64,000 nt of DNA from Nocardioides albertanoniae (GCF_006716315.1 NZ_VFOV01000001.1:912501-976500), one strand, 5' to 3'. Shown: positions 45,309 through 53,892, counted from the first letter of the stretch. The notes: generated by a model from the sequence alone, not told the origin. Program-made: numbers and translations.

Positions 45309-45340
45309 GGCTGTCAGCGGGTAACGCGGGTCCTTCGCGA

Positions 45341-45397
45341 CTATGACAGAGGGTCTGACCTTGTGAAAGAATCACGAGGTCAGACCCTCTGTCATAG
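45341..45397. repeat. Long inverted repeat E between thrC and a convergent gene
   Basis: 26-bp arms (45341-45366 CTATGACAGAGGGTCTGACC... with 45372-45397, one G-U) around AAGAA. It fills the tail-to-tail gap; no T-tract flanks it. Candidate bidirectional terminator. No second copy of E is seen in the window. Confidence 0.88.
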
Positions 45398-45404
45398 CGA
45401 GGCG

Positions 45405-46781
45405 TCACTCGGTCAGTCGGCGACACTCGCCGCCGACGCAGGCCAGCCCGTTGCGCAGTGACAGCGTCGGTTCGGCCTCCGTGTCGACGGCCACCGCGTA
45501 GCTCGCCACCGTGCGCCCGCGCACCACGTCGAGACGATGCACTCGAGTGCCGACGGCATCGCGATCCGTGACGAGCTGGAGATAGGTGCCGTCGTCGTAG
45601 GCGTACGCGAGGATCTCCTCGTACGCATCCTCGATCCTGACCACGCGGGGCGACCCGGCGAACCAGACCGCCTGCTCGCCCGAGGCCGAGACCACGGGGA
45701 AGGCCGGTCGGCCGGTCGCATTGCGATCGATCGTGATGTCCGGTTTCTCCGGGAACTGCCACGCGTCCGGCATGGCCCCGATGAAGCCGGGATACTTCGA
45801 CTCGAAGAGCCTGTCCGGTTCCTCGACGTCGGCGGAGTTGTCGTGGGGCCGCATCGCGACCGGCCGGGGCGGTCCGTCGCCGACCAGCGAGATGGCGCGC
45901 GCACCGTCGGAGTCGGCGGTGTAGAGGAAGTCGCCGGCGATGGCGAACGGGTCCCTCTGGAAGGCGAACGGCTCGGTGCGGACCACCTTCCCGCTCGTGA
46001 CGTCGACGACAGCGAGGTGCCGGTAGGACTTCGTGTCGCGGATTCCGACGTAGCGGACCTGATCGATCAGTCCGTGCATCCCAGAGGTGAAGTTGAGGTC
46101 CCACCACCGATCGGTGCCGGTGACGATCAGCCCGCCGTTGCCCAGCGTCGGCCCACCGACCCGACGCCATCGGTCCTCACCTGAGGTGATCTCCAACGCG
46201 GCGGTGTAGCCGTCGCCCTCATAGACGAGCAGGTCGCCGTACCGTCGGAACACGTCGAAGTACGGGATCCGCCGCGACCATCGTTCCTTGCCGGACACCG
46301 GGTCATACGAGGTTACGACGTAACGACGGCTGTCGATCACGACGTTCTCGGTGGCCAGCACCGGAGGATCGAAGAAGCTGTCGTCGTCATCGCCGACAGG
46401 ACGGGTGTGGCCGTTCGCAGTCCTCGCCAGCCCGTCCAACATGCCCCATGTGAGTGCGCCCCCGTCGTACGACCCGATCGCCGATCCGCCCTCGGCGAGC
46501 ACGGCACCAGGCACCGGGTCGGGGCGCTCCTGGATCACCGCGGCCGCGAAGATCCCGCCACTGATCAACGGGGTCAGCAGGTAGAGCCGGGTGCGGACCG
46601 GCCTGCGCTGCTCGTCGTCCAGCAGCATCAGGTAGACCTCGACCGCCGTGAAGCCGAGCAGGACGCTCCCGATCACACCCCACCGCATCCCGAGATCACC
46701 GATCAGCGTCCACACGACCAGTGCGACGCCGACGATGAACATGGCCGCAGCGGTGATCGCCTGTGCCCGAGACATGACCAT
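45405..46781 (-). CDS. Membrane protein with extracellular PQQ-like beta-propeller
   Basis: 458 aa, not assigned to a named family. Three hydrophobic helices at the N-terminus (residues about 8-28, 34-52, 68-82) are followed by a large soluble domain with propeller-style repeats such as VTSYDPVSGKERWSRRI, ALEITSGEDRWRRVGG and LAVVDVTSGKVVRTEPF. The SGKxxW pattern is typical of PQQ-binding-like blades, though no enzyme motif is present. CECRRL-type Cys pair near the C-terminus (LACVGGECRR) may form a disulfide. Leaderless start with CATAGT six bases upstream. Confidence 0.72.
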   Translation of the reverse strand: MVMSRAQAITAAAMFIVGVALVVWTLIGDLGMRWGVIGSVLLGFTAVEVYLMLLDDEQRRPVRTRLYLLTPLISGGIFAAAVIQERPDPVPGAVLAEGGSAIGSYDGGALTWGMLDGLARTANGHTRPVGDDDDSFFDPPVLATENVVIDSRRYVVTSYDPVSGKERWSRRIPYFDVFRRYGDLLVYEGDGYTAALEITSGEDRWRRVGGPTLGNGGLIVTGTDRWWDLNFTSGMHGLIDQVRYVGIRDTKSYRHLAVVDVTSGKVVRTEPFAFQRDPFAIAGDFLYTADSDGARAISLVGDGPPRPVAMRPHDNSADVEEPDRLFESKYPGFIGAMPDAWQFPEKPDITIDRNATGRPAFPVVSASGEQAVWFAGSPRVVRIEDAYEEILAYAYDDGTYLQLVTDRDAVGTRVHRLDVVRGRTVASYAVAVDTEAEPTLSLRNGLACVGGECRRLTE

Positions 46782-46829
46782 GGCACCACTATGCGGCCTC
46801 TGCCGTCCGCTGCGTCGCAGGTCGCACCC

Positions 46830-46850
46830 GGGTGAACCGTCCGTTCACCC
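46830..46850. promoter_or_regulatory. Inverted repeat upstream of the SGNH hydrolase gene
   Basis: GGGTGAAC-N5-GTTCACCC, perfect 8-bp arms, in the 91-bp divergent spacer. The half-sites resemble the GTTCACC unit of the PHO box but in inverted orientation. Operator for an unknown regulator or a RegX3 site. Confidence 0.5.
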
Positions 46851-46872
46851 TCGTGCGCTACAGATAAGGAAT

Positions 46873-47781
46873 GTGAGCAGCGCGAAGACGAGTGAAGAGG
46901 CCAGGTGGCTCGGCATGGTCGCCGCGACCGCCGGGGTCGCCGGTGCGATCGGCGTCGTGGGAGCGGCGGCGGGAGCCGGGTTCGTGACGTTGCTGAAGAG
47001 ACAGGCGGCGCACGCGCGCGACGTGATCGGCAAGCCGCTCGGCGAGGAGGCGATCGACGCCGACAAGGTCTACAAGAAGACCTACGGAGGTACGCCGGTC
47101 GAGCTGCTCGTGCTCGGCGACTCGATCGCCGCCGGGCTCGGCGCGGAGACCAGGGGCGGCACGCTCGGCGGCCGGCTGGCCAAGGGGGTGGCCAAGGCTC
47201 TGCAACGACCGGTGCGGCTGCGTACGGCGGCGGTGGTCGGGGCCGAGACCTCGATGCTCCCCGGGCAGCTCGACTCGCTGCCGAAGCGCTATCGGCCCGA
47301 CGTCGCCGTGGTGATCGTCGGAGGCAACGACGTGACCCACCGGGTGCCGCAGAAGGACTCCACCCGAGTGCTGGGCGAGGTCATCGACACCCTGCGCGAG
47401 CGCGGAGCCGAGGTCGTCGTCGGCACCTGCCCCGATGTCGGCGCGGTGCGACCCCTGCCGCAGCCGCTGCGCTCGCTCGGCCGCCGGATCGCCAAGCAGC
47501 TGGCCGACGGGCAGCGCGAGACCGCGCTGGCCAAGGGAGCCCACGTCGTCTCCCTCTCCGACGTCGTCGGCCCGTTCTTCATCACCAACCCCGACGAGAT
47601 GTTCGCCATCGACCACTTCCACCCCAGCGCCATGGGCTACAAGCGCACCGCCAAGGCGATGCTGCCCTCCGTGCTCGCTGCGCTGGGGCAGGTCCAGCAG
47701 GTCCCGTTCGGCCACCATCTGCCCGACCCTGCCGAGTCGGCGCATCCTGACGCAGATGCAGGTCGAGTCGGCTCGTCATGA
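46873..47781 (+). CDS. SGNH/GDSL-type hydrolase, membrane-anchored
   Basis: 302 aa. An N-terminal hydrophobic stretch (MVAATAGVAGAIGVVGAAAG) anchors or exports the protein. SGNH blocks follow: block I LVLGDSIAAGLG (Ser), block III IVGGNDVTH (Asn), block V DHFHPSAMGY (Asp/His). It is an esterase or lipase; substrate unknown. GTG 46873 follows AAGGA closely; ATG 46915 is an alternative. The final residues (AGRVGSS) are encoded by the left arm of palindrome A3, so the element has set the C-terminus. Confidence 0.85.
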   Translation: MSSAKTSEEARWLGMVAATAGVAGAIGVVGAAAGAGFVTLLKRQAAHARDVIGKPLGEEAIDADKVYKKTYGGTPVELLVLGDSIAAGLGAETRGGTLGGRLAKGVAKALQRPVRLRTAAVVGAETSMLPGQLDSLPKRYRPDVAVVIVGGNDVTHRVPQKDSTRVLGEVIDTLRERGAEVVVGTCPDVGAVRPLPQPLRSLGRRIAKQLADGQRETALAKGAHVVSLSDVVGPFFITNPDEMFAIDHFHPSAMGYKRTAKAMLPSVLAALGQVQQVPFGHHLPDPAESAHPDADAGRVGSS

Positions 47782-47793
47782 CGAGCCGACTCG
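47764..47793. repeat. Palindromic repeat family A, copy A3
   Basis: 13-bp arms CGAGTCGGCTCGT / ACGAGCCGACTCG with loop CATG, overlapping the SGNH gene stop and facing the convergent acyl-CoA synthetase gene. A degenerate further arm lies just upstream near 47733-47763. Confidence 0.9.
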
Positions 47794-47819
47794 GCGTGGT
47801 GGGCTGAGCCGCCCCGCGG

Positions 47820-49433
47820 TCAGTCGCTCGAGGCGTCGTCCTCGTCGGGGCGCTTGTGGCCGGTGCTGAGCAGGTCGGCGGTGAGCCCCGCGGCGGCGCG
47901 GTAGTCCACCGTGCCCGCAGGCGTACGCGGCACCGACTCGACGAGCAGCACGAGCTTGGGCTCGTGCGACTCCCCGAGCACCTCGCGGGCGTGCCTGCGC
48001 AGGTCGGCGGCCGTGGCCTCGGAGGCCGCAGCCACCTGCACGAGTGCGGCGACCTGCTGGCCCCAGCGCGGGTGGGGCATACCGAAGACCGCGGCGTCGA
48101 CGACGTCGTCGTGGGCGAGGAGCACGCCTTCGATGTTCTCCGGGTGGATCTCGAGGTCGCCGGTCCTGACCAGGGTGGCGGCCCGGCCGAGCAGGGTGAT
48201 CGAGCCGTCCTGCTCGCGGCGGGCGATGTCGCCGGCGAAGGTCCAGCGGCGGTTGTCGATCAGCTTGATGGCGCTCGCCGAGCGGGCGTTGTCCTTGTAG
48301 TAGCCCAGCGCCGCCGGACCCGAGCGGGCCACGAGCCCCTCGACCCCGGGAGCAGCCGGCGTGAGGTCGGGGTTGAAGACCTGCACCTCCGGGCCGACCA
48401 TGAAGCGCGCCTCGCCGGGTGCGAGCGACGACCCGTCGTCGGCACGCGACCCGGTGACACCGGTCTCCAGGGTGCCGTAGGAGTCGACGATGACCCGGCG
48501 CGCGAACGCGTTGCGCAGCACCGAGAGCACCCCGTCGGAGAGCGGCGCGGCGGTGTTGGAGACCCCTGCCAGCGAACGCAGCGGCCAGCGCTTCTTGCCG
48601 GTCAGGCGGGCCTCGGCGACCGGTCGGGCCTGGGCGTCGCCGAGCAGCGTGATCGCGGTGGCGCCGGTCTTCTCGGCGAGGTCGAGGAAGGCCTCGGCCG
48701 AGAACGTCGGTGAGGTGTCGAGCACCGCGGTGCCGCCGGCGACGAGGGCACGCAGGAGCAGGAGCTGGCTCTGCCCGTGGAGCAGCGGACCACCGGCGAG
48801 CAGCACGACGCCCGACTCGCGCGCTGTCGCCTCGGCGGCCAGGCCGGCCACCGACGGGATCGGCGCGTTGCGGCGCACCGTGTTGAGCGCCGCCCAGATC
48901 AGGTCTTCCTGGCGCCAGACCGCGCCCTTCGGGGTGCCGGTGGTGCCGGTGGTGTAGATGATGTGCCAGTCGCCCGGCGTACGCTCGACCTTCGGGCGCT
49001 CCTTGGACGCGGCGGCGACCTTCGCGTCGTAGTCGGCGCCCAGGACGATCCGGTGGTCCAGCTTCAGGTCGAGCTCGTCCAGGTCGTCGGCGAACTCGGG
49101 GGAGACGATGGCCGCGACGCAGTCGGCGGCGGCGTAGGTGCGGGCCAGCTCCTCGCGGCGGTAGCCGTGGTTGATGTTGACCGGGATCGTGCGCGCCTTG
49201 AGGCAGCCGAAGAGCGCGTCGACCCACTCGATCCGGTTGGTGGCGTGGATCGCGACCTGCGCGCCCGGCTCGAGGCCGATGCTGAGCAGGTGGTTGGCCA
49301 GGCGGGTGGCACGCTCGTCGATCTCGGCGTAGGTGTAGGCGCGGTCGGTGGTGACGACGGCCGTGCGGTCGGGGATCGCATCGGCCATCGCTTCCAGGAT
49401 GTCGGGCAATGTCAGGGGGATCACGGCGGACAC
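47820..49433 (-). CDS. Acyl-CoA synthetase-like protein lacking the A10 lysine
   Basis: 537-aa ANL-superfamily protein. The phosphate loop YTTGTTGTPKGAV, DSYGTLETG and FAGDIARREQDG (A7) are present. However, the A10 motif that supplies the adenylation Lys reads VPRTPAGTVDYRA, with Thr where the tandem paralogue has Lys (SKVDYR), and the A8 GGEKVFP loop is degraded to TGDLEIHP. It is probably unable to make acyl-adenylates in the usual way, though the thioester half-reaction might survive. It lies 66 bp downstream of a close paralogue (49500-51068) on the same strand. A purine-rich AAGGAAG lies upstream of GTG 49433. Confidence 0.85.
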   Translation of the reverse strand: MSAVIPLTLPDILEAMADAIPDRTAVVTTDRAYTYAEIDERATRLANHLLSIGLEPGAQVAIHATNRIEWVDALFGCLKARTIPVNINHGYRREELARTYAAADCVAAIVSPEFADDLDELDLKLDHRIVLGADYDAKVAAASKERPKVERTPGDWHIIYTTGTTGTPKGAVWRQEDLIWAALNTVRRNAPIPSVAGLAAEATARESGVVLLAGGPLLHGQSQLLLLRALVAGGTAVLDTSPTFSAEAFLDLAEKTGATAITLLGDAQARPVAEARLTGKKRWPLRSLAGVSNTAAPLSDGVLSVLRNAFARRVIVDSYGTLETGVTGSRADDGSSLAPGEARFMVGPEVQVFNPDLTPAAPGVEGLVARSGPAALGYYKDNARSASAIKLIDNRRWTFAGDIARREQDGSITLLGRAATLVRTGDLEIHPENIEGVLLAHDDVVDAAVFGMPHPRWGQQVAALVQVAAASEATAADLRRHAREVLGESHEPKLVLLVESVPRTPAGTVDYRAAAGLTADLLSTGHKRPDEDDASSD

Positions 49434-49499
49434 AGAGACGGATGCGCTTCCTTGGGTAGGGCCGTACGGAACCGAACCGTACGTCGGATCAGACGGTCG

Positions 49500-51068
49500 T
49501 CACGTGTGCGCCTCGAGCAGCTCGGCAGCGACCGCAGCGCTCGCACGATAGTCCACCTTGCTCACGGGCGTCCTGGGGACCCGCTCGACGAGAAGGATGT
49601 CCTTGGGCACCTTGTAGGCGGAGATCAGGCTCCGGCAGTGCGTCCGCAGGGCCTCCGGAGAGGCCTGCGCGCCGTCGCGGAGCTGCACGAGCGCTGTGAC
49701 CTGCTGGCCCCACCGCTCGTTCGGGGTGCCGACGACCGCGGTGTCGAAGACGTCCTCGTGGCGCAGCAGCACCGCCTCGACCTCTTCGGGGAAGACCTTC
49801 TCCCCGCCGGTGTTGATGCAGCCCGAGCCGCGGCCCAGCACGGTGATCGAGCCGTCCTCCTCGCGCCGTGCGAAGTCGCCCGGGATCGACCACCGCTGTC
49901 CGTCGATCTCCTTGAACGTCGCGGCGGTCTTGACCGGGTCGCCGTAGTAGCCCAACGGGATCGGACCGGTGCGGGCGAGCATCCCGCTCTCGCCCGGTGC
50001 GCACGGCGACAGGTCGGTGTCGAAGACCTGCACGTCCATCCCGACCTGGAACCTCGGCGCCGCCTGCGCGCCCTCCTTGCCCTCGTCGACGTGCATGCCG
50101 GTCGCCCCCGACTCCGAGGCGCCGTAGGTGTCGAGCAGGTAGCGGCCGGGCAGCGCCTGCTGCAGCTGTGACCGCACGCCCGCCGAGATCGGCGCGGCGC
50201 CGTTGGAGACGGCGAACAGGCTGCTCAGGTCCCAGCGCTCCGGCTCGCGCAGGATCGCCTCGGCGACCGGACGGCCCATCGCGTCGCCGAGGAAGGTGAG
50301 CGAGTTGACCCCGGCTGCCTCGACCAGGTCGAGGATCGTCTCGGCCGACCAGGTGGGCTCGGTGTAGAGGGCGACCGCGCACCCGGCGACGTGGCCGTTG
50401 CCCATGATCCACTGGCTGCCGCCGTGCATCATCGGGCCGCAGGCCAGCAGCATCATCGGGGTCTCCCGGGCGGCGGCCTCCTCGGTGAGCTGCTCGACGG
50501 TCTCGAAGGGCGCGCCGAACCGGCTGGCGTTCATCGCGGCGCGGATGATGTCCTCCTGGCGCCACTCGACACCCTTCGGCATCCCGGTCGTGCCACCGGT
50601 GTAGATGACGTAGCGGTCGTCGGCGCTGCGCTCGACGTCGGGGCGCTCCTTGGAGGCCGCAGAGACCGCGGCGTCGTACGCCTCGCCCAGCACCAGCGTC
50701 GGGATGCCGAGGTCGAGGTTCGCGACGGCCTCGACGTGCTCGGGGCCGATGATCGCGGCGACGGCGTCGGAGCTGCGGTAGAGATGGTCGAGCTCGTCGT
50801 GGAGATACTTGTGGTTGATGTTGATCGGCACCGCCCGGGCCTTCATGATCCCGTAGAACGCGTCGACCCACTCGATGCGGTTGCGGGAGTGCACGGCGAC
50901 GTGGTCGCCCGGCTCGATGCCTTGGCCGATGAGGTGGTTGGCCAGACGGCTCGCGCGCTCGTCGAGCTCGGCATAACTGTAGGCGCGGTCCATCGTGAAC
51001 ACGGCGGTGTGGTCGGGGATGGCGTCGGCCATCGCCTCGAGGATGTCGGGCAGAGTGATCGGGGTCAC
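49500..51068 (-). CDS. Fatty acyl-CoA synthetase (FadD type)
   Basis: 522-aa adenylate-forming enzyme activating a fatty or steroid-derived acid. P-loop YTGGTTGMPKGVE, DTYGASESG (A5), IPGDFARREEDG (A7), CINTGGEKVFPEEVE (A8 hinge) and PRTPVSKVDYRA with the A10 Lys are all intact. Start GTG 51068 follows GGAG; it opens with TPITLPDILEAMADAIPDHT, nearly identical to its neighbour, showing tandem duplication. Chain-length or ring preference cannot be inferred. Confidence 0.92.
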   Translation of the reverse strand: MTPITLPDILEAMADAIPDHTAVFTMDRAYSYAELDERASRLANHLIGQGIEPGDHVAVHSRNRIEWVDAFYGIMKARAVPININHKYLHDELDHLYRSSDAVAAIIGPEHVEAVANLDLGIPTLVLGEAYDAAVSAASKERPDVERSADDRYVIYTGGTTGMPKGVEWRQEDIIRAAMNASRFGAPFETVEQLTEEAAARETPMMLLACGPMMHGGSQWIMGNGHVAGCAVALYTEPTWSAETILDLVEAAGVNSLTFLGDAMGRPVAEAILREPERWDLSSLFAVSNGAAPISAGVRSQLQQALPGRYLLDTYGASESGATGMHVDEGKEGAQAAPRFQVGMDVQVFDTDLSPCAPGESGMLARTGPIPLGYYGDPVKTAATFKEIDGQRWSIPGDFARREEDGSITVLGRGSGCINTGGEKVFPEEVEAVLLRHEDVFDTAVVGTPNERWGQQVTALVQLRDGAQASPEALRTHCRSLISAYKVPKDILLVERVPRTPVSKVDYRASAAVAAELLEAHT

Positions 51069-51102
51069 AGCTCCGAGTGTGACAAGTAGAACGTGTTCTC
51101 GT

Positions 51103-52350
51103 CTAGGGATCGGTGTGCAAACCTTCCAGGACGGCCCGTCGTCGGTCGAGATCGGCCCGCTCCGGCCCGTGCGTGCAGAGCGCCACCGCCGCGGCGTAGG
51201 CCTCGATCGCGTCGAGGTGCTGCCCCGACCGCTCCAGCAGCTGCGCACGTACGGCGGGGAGCCGGTGTCCCGGGAGCGCGACCGACTCCAGCGCCTCGAG
51301 CCCGGCAGCGGCTCCGTCTGCCTCGGCGACCGCGACCGCGCGGTTGAGCCGGACGACGGGGGTGTCGCAGAGTGCGAGCAGCTCGTCGTAGCGCTCGACG
51401 ATCCGGTGCCAGGCGGTCGCCTCGGAGGTGGGCGCGACGGCGTGCTCGGCGGCGATCAGGGCCTGGAGGAGATACGGCGCCGGCGCGGCGTGGGCGAGCG
51501 GGGTGAGGAGCGCCACCGCCTCGGTGACCTCCTCGGTGCGCCAGCGGGTGCGGTCCTGGTCGGGGAGCAGGACGAGGGCACCGTCCGGTCCGATCCGCGC
51601 GTCGCGGCGGGAGTGCTGCAGCAGCATCAGGGCGAGCAGGGCGTCGACCTCGTGGTCGGGCGCCGGGAGCACGGCGCGCAGCACCCGGACCAGCCGGATC
51701 GCCTCGCCGGCCAGGTCGGTGCGTACGACATCGGGGCCGGTGCCGGGGGCGTAGCCGGCTGTGAACGCGAGATAGGCGACCTCGGCGACGATGCCGACCC
51801 GGCCGGCCAGGTCGGCGAGGTCCGCGGGCACCTCGAAGGAGGCGCCCGCCAGCCGCTTCCGCGCCCGGGTCAGCCGCGCCGCCATCGTCGCCTTCGACTG
51901 CAGGAAGAGCCGCCCGATGTCCTCGGTGGAGACGCCGAGCACCAGCCGGAGGGTGAGCGCGGCCGCCGCCTCGCGCGACAGCGTCGGGTGGGTGCAGAGC
52001 AGCACCAGCCGCAGCCGCTCGTCGGAGACCGTCTCGCCGCCCGCCCCGGCCGGCACCGTGGCCATGACCCGCTGCGCCTCCTGGGTCACCGCCGCATCCA
52101 CGGCGAGCAGCGGCATCTTGCGGGCCAGCACCTCCTCGGAGCGCATCCGGTCCACGATCCGCCGGCGCGCGGTGGTGAGCAGCCAGGCCGGTCCGTTGTC
52201 GGGCTCGCCGTCGACCGGCCAGTGCCGGGCGGCCGCCTCGAACGCGTCGGCCAAGCCCTCCTCGGCCAGGTCGAGCCGACGGAACTGCGCGACGAGCAGG
52301 GCCAGCAGGCGGCCCCACTCCTCGCGCAGCAACGTCTCGGCGTACGTCAC
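51103..52350 (-). CDS. ECF42-type sigma factor with TPR-like C-terminal extension
   Basis: 415 aa. Sigma region 2 (residues about 8-70: AEEGLADAFEAAARHWP and PAWLLTTARRRIVDRMR), region 4 (about 130-185: LRLVLGVSTEDIGRLFLQS then RLTRARKRL), and a long helical C-terminal domain (DUF6596/TPR-like) diagnostic of the ECF42 group, which has no anti-sigma factor but neighbours DGPF proteins. The GTG start overlaps the upstream DGPF gene (GTGA). It directs RNA polymerase to a small set of promoters, typically its own operon. Confidence 0.92.
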   Translation of the reverse strand: MTYAETLLREEWGRLLALLVAQFRRLDLAEEGLADAFEAAARHWPVDGEPDNGPAWLLTTARRRIVDRMRSEEVLARKMPLLAVDAAVTQEAQRVMATVPAGAGGETVSDERLRLVLLCTHPTLSREAAAALTLRLVLGVSTEDIGRLFLQSKATMAARLTRARKRLAGASFEVPADLADLAGRVGIVAEVAYLAFTAGYAPGTGPDVVRTDLAGEAIRLVRVLRAVLPAPDHEVDALLALMLLQHSRRDARIGPDGALVLLPDQDRTRWRTEEVTEAVALLTPLAHAAPAPYLLQALIAAEHAVAPTSEATAWHRIVERYDELLALCDTPVVRLNRAVAVAEADGAAAGLEALESVALPGHRLPAVRAQLLERSGQHLDAIEAYAAAVALCTHGPERADLDRRRAVLEGLHTDP

Positions 52351-52694
52351 CTGATCTGGACGCCCTGGGTCGGCCTGACCTCGACCGCGAAGTGCTTCGG
52401 GAGCAGCTTCGCGAGGGCGACGGCGTCGTCGATCGAGGGCACCTCGACCACGTAGTAGCCGCCGAGCTGCTCGACCGACTCCGCGAACGGGCCGTCGGTG
52501 ACCGAGCCGTCCTCGTGGACGGTGAGCGAGGTGGTGGCGGGCTGGAGGGCGTCTCCGTCGATCAGCTCGCCCCGCTCCGCGACCGCCGTCGCGAAGGCAC
52601 CGAAGTCGGCGTACGCCGCCTGCTTCTGCTCCTCAGAGAGGGCGTCCCAGCGGGCGTGGTGGTCGGGGCCGCCGAGCAGGAGGAGATACCTCAT
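52347..52694 (-). CDS. YCII-related DGPF-domain protein 1
   Basis: 115-aa small alpha/beta dimeric ferredoxin-like protein with the DGPFAES motif (VTDGPFAESVEQLGGYYVVEV). DGPF proteins are hallmark companions of ECF42 sigma factors and are thought to act in antibiotic or stress response, exact activity unknown. ATG overlaps the stop of the second DGPF gene (TGATG); its own stop overlaps the sigma gene. Confidence 0.9.
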   Translation of the reverse strand: MRYLLLLGGPDHHARWDALSEEQKQAAYADFGAFATAVAERGELIDGDALQPATTSLTVHEDGSVTDGPFAESVEQLGGYYVVEVPSIDDAVALAKLLPKHFAVEVRPTQGVQIR

Positions 52695-53053
52695 CACATC
52701 TCCTCGTGGTCGACGATCTCGCGGACCTCGAGCGCCGTCTCGAGCTCGGCGAGCACGGTGCAGCACTCGAGCATGTCGTCGACGTCGTCGGTCTCGATCG
52801 TGTAGAAGCCGGTCACGTGCTCGACGCTCTCGGCGTACGGGCCGTCGGTGATCGACACGCCCTCACCGGTCTTCCGCAGCGTCTTGGCCTTGCTGGAGTG
52901 GTGGAGCTCGGCGCCACCGGTGACCTTGTGGCCGCGCTCGGCGAGGAGCTTGGCGAACCTGCCGTGCACCTCGTATCCGGCCGCCTTCTCCTCCGGCGTG
53001 GCCTCGGCCCAGAAGGCCTCGTTCGTCGGTAGCAGCACCATGTATCTGGTCAT
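52694..53053 (-). CDS. YCII-related DGPF-domain protein 2
   Basis: 119 aa. The motif reads DGPYAES (ITDGPYAESVEHVTGFYTIET) in place of DGPFAES. First gene of the three-gene ECF42 operon; AAGGGA lies seven bases before ATG 53053. About half the sequence aligns with the second DGPF protein by eye, indicating duplication. Confidence 0.9.
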   Translation of the reverse strand: MTRYMVLLPTNEAFWAEATPEEKAAGYEVHGRFAKLLAERGHKVTGGAELHHSSKAKTLRKTGEGVSITDGPYAESVEHVTGFYTIETDDVDDMLECCTVLAELETALEVREIVDHEEM

Positions 53054-53184
53054 CGTCGTGATCCCTTCGTGTGCCTCGGTTCGAGTCTTACACCGGGATG
53101 ACGGGTGGGGCAGTGCCAAATCGACACAGAGAGGCCACATCGACACCGAGAACGAACGAGGACGTACGTCGTCCACCCGGCGGC

Positions 53185-53190
53185 TACGCT
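53185..53190 (+). promoter_or_regulatory. -10 of GNAT gene (leaderless)
   Basis: TACGCT seven bases before GTG 53198. Confidence 0.5.
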
Positions 53191-53197
53191 CGACGCC

Positions 53198-53800
53198 GTG
53201 CCCGAACTGGTCTTCCGTGATGCGACCCTCTCCGACGTCGAACCCCTGGTCGGGCTGATCGAGTCGGCGTACCGGGGCGACGACTCCCGGGTGGGCTGGA
53301 CGACCGAGGCGGACCTGCTGGCCGGCCAGCGCACCGACCCCGAGGGCGTACGCGACGTGATCCTCGCGCCGGGCTCGCGGCTGCTGGTCGCCGAGCGGTC
53401 GGAGCGGATCGTCAGCTGCTGCCAGCTGCAGAAGCGCGACGCGTCCGCGCTTCGCGCGGTTGCTCCCTCGCTCGGCGCGGACGGACGAGCAAGCTCGCCG
53501 CCCGACCTCGCTCGATTCGCCTACGTCTACTTCGGGATGTTCTCGGTCTCCCCGGGTCTGCAGGGTGGCGGTGTCGGCAAGGCGGTCCTGGCCGAGGCGG
53601 AGCGGATCGCGCGCGAGGAGCTCGGTGCGGGGGAGATGCGGATGACCGTGATCCGCCAGCGCGAGGACCTGATCGCGTTCTACGAGCGGCGGGGGTTCCG
53701 GCGCACGGGCGCCTTCGAGCCGTTCCCCTACGGCGACGAGCGCTTCGGCGTCCCGCTGCGTGACGACCTCGAGTTCGCCGAGCTCGTGAAGCCTCTGTGA
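53198..53800 (+). CDS. GNAT-family N-acetyltransferase
   Basis: 200 aa. Acetyl-CoA-binding motif A: MFSVSPGLQGGGVGKAVLAEAE (Q/R-x-x-G-x-G/A type), preceded by FAYVYFGMF; C-terminal FYERRGFRRTGAFEPFPY. A loop of roughly 28 residues (about 80-107, RDASALRAVAPSLGADGR...) lies between the beta strands that normally join closely. Its DNA is unusually repetitive (CGCGCTTCGCGCGG, CTCGCTCGGCGCGG). Substrate unknown. Confidence 0.85.
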   Translation: MPELVFRDATLSDVEPLVGLIESAYRGDDSRVGWTTEADLLAGQRTDPEGVRDVILAPGSRLLVAERSERIVSCCQLQKRDASALRAVAPSLGADGRASSPPDLARFAYVYFGMFSVSPGLQGGGVGKAVLAEAERIAREELGAGEMRMTVIRQREDLIAFYERRGFRRTGAFEPFPYGDERFGVPLRDDLEFAELVKPL

Positions 53801-53835
53801 AGGCTCTGTGACGCGGCCTGACGGCCTCGGATTTC

Positions 53836-53861
53836 TTGCACTCTCAGGGGTCGAGTGCTAA
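53836..53861 (+). promoter_or_regulatory. CIRCE element 1 (HrcA operator) before groL
   Basis: TTGCACTC-N9-GAGTGCTAA, a close match to the CIRCE consensus, 165 bp before the groL ATG. Confidence 0.92.
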
Positions 53862-53873
53862 ACATGAGGCTGG

Positions 53874-53892
53874 CACTCTTACCATGAGAGTG
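53874..53892 (+). promoter_or_regulatory. CIRCE element 2 (degenerate)
   Basis: CACTC-N9-GAGTG, a second shorter copy just downstream of the first, in the groL leader. Tandem CIRCE elements are common before actinobacterial groE genes. Confidence 0.75.
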
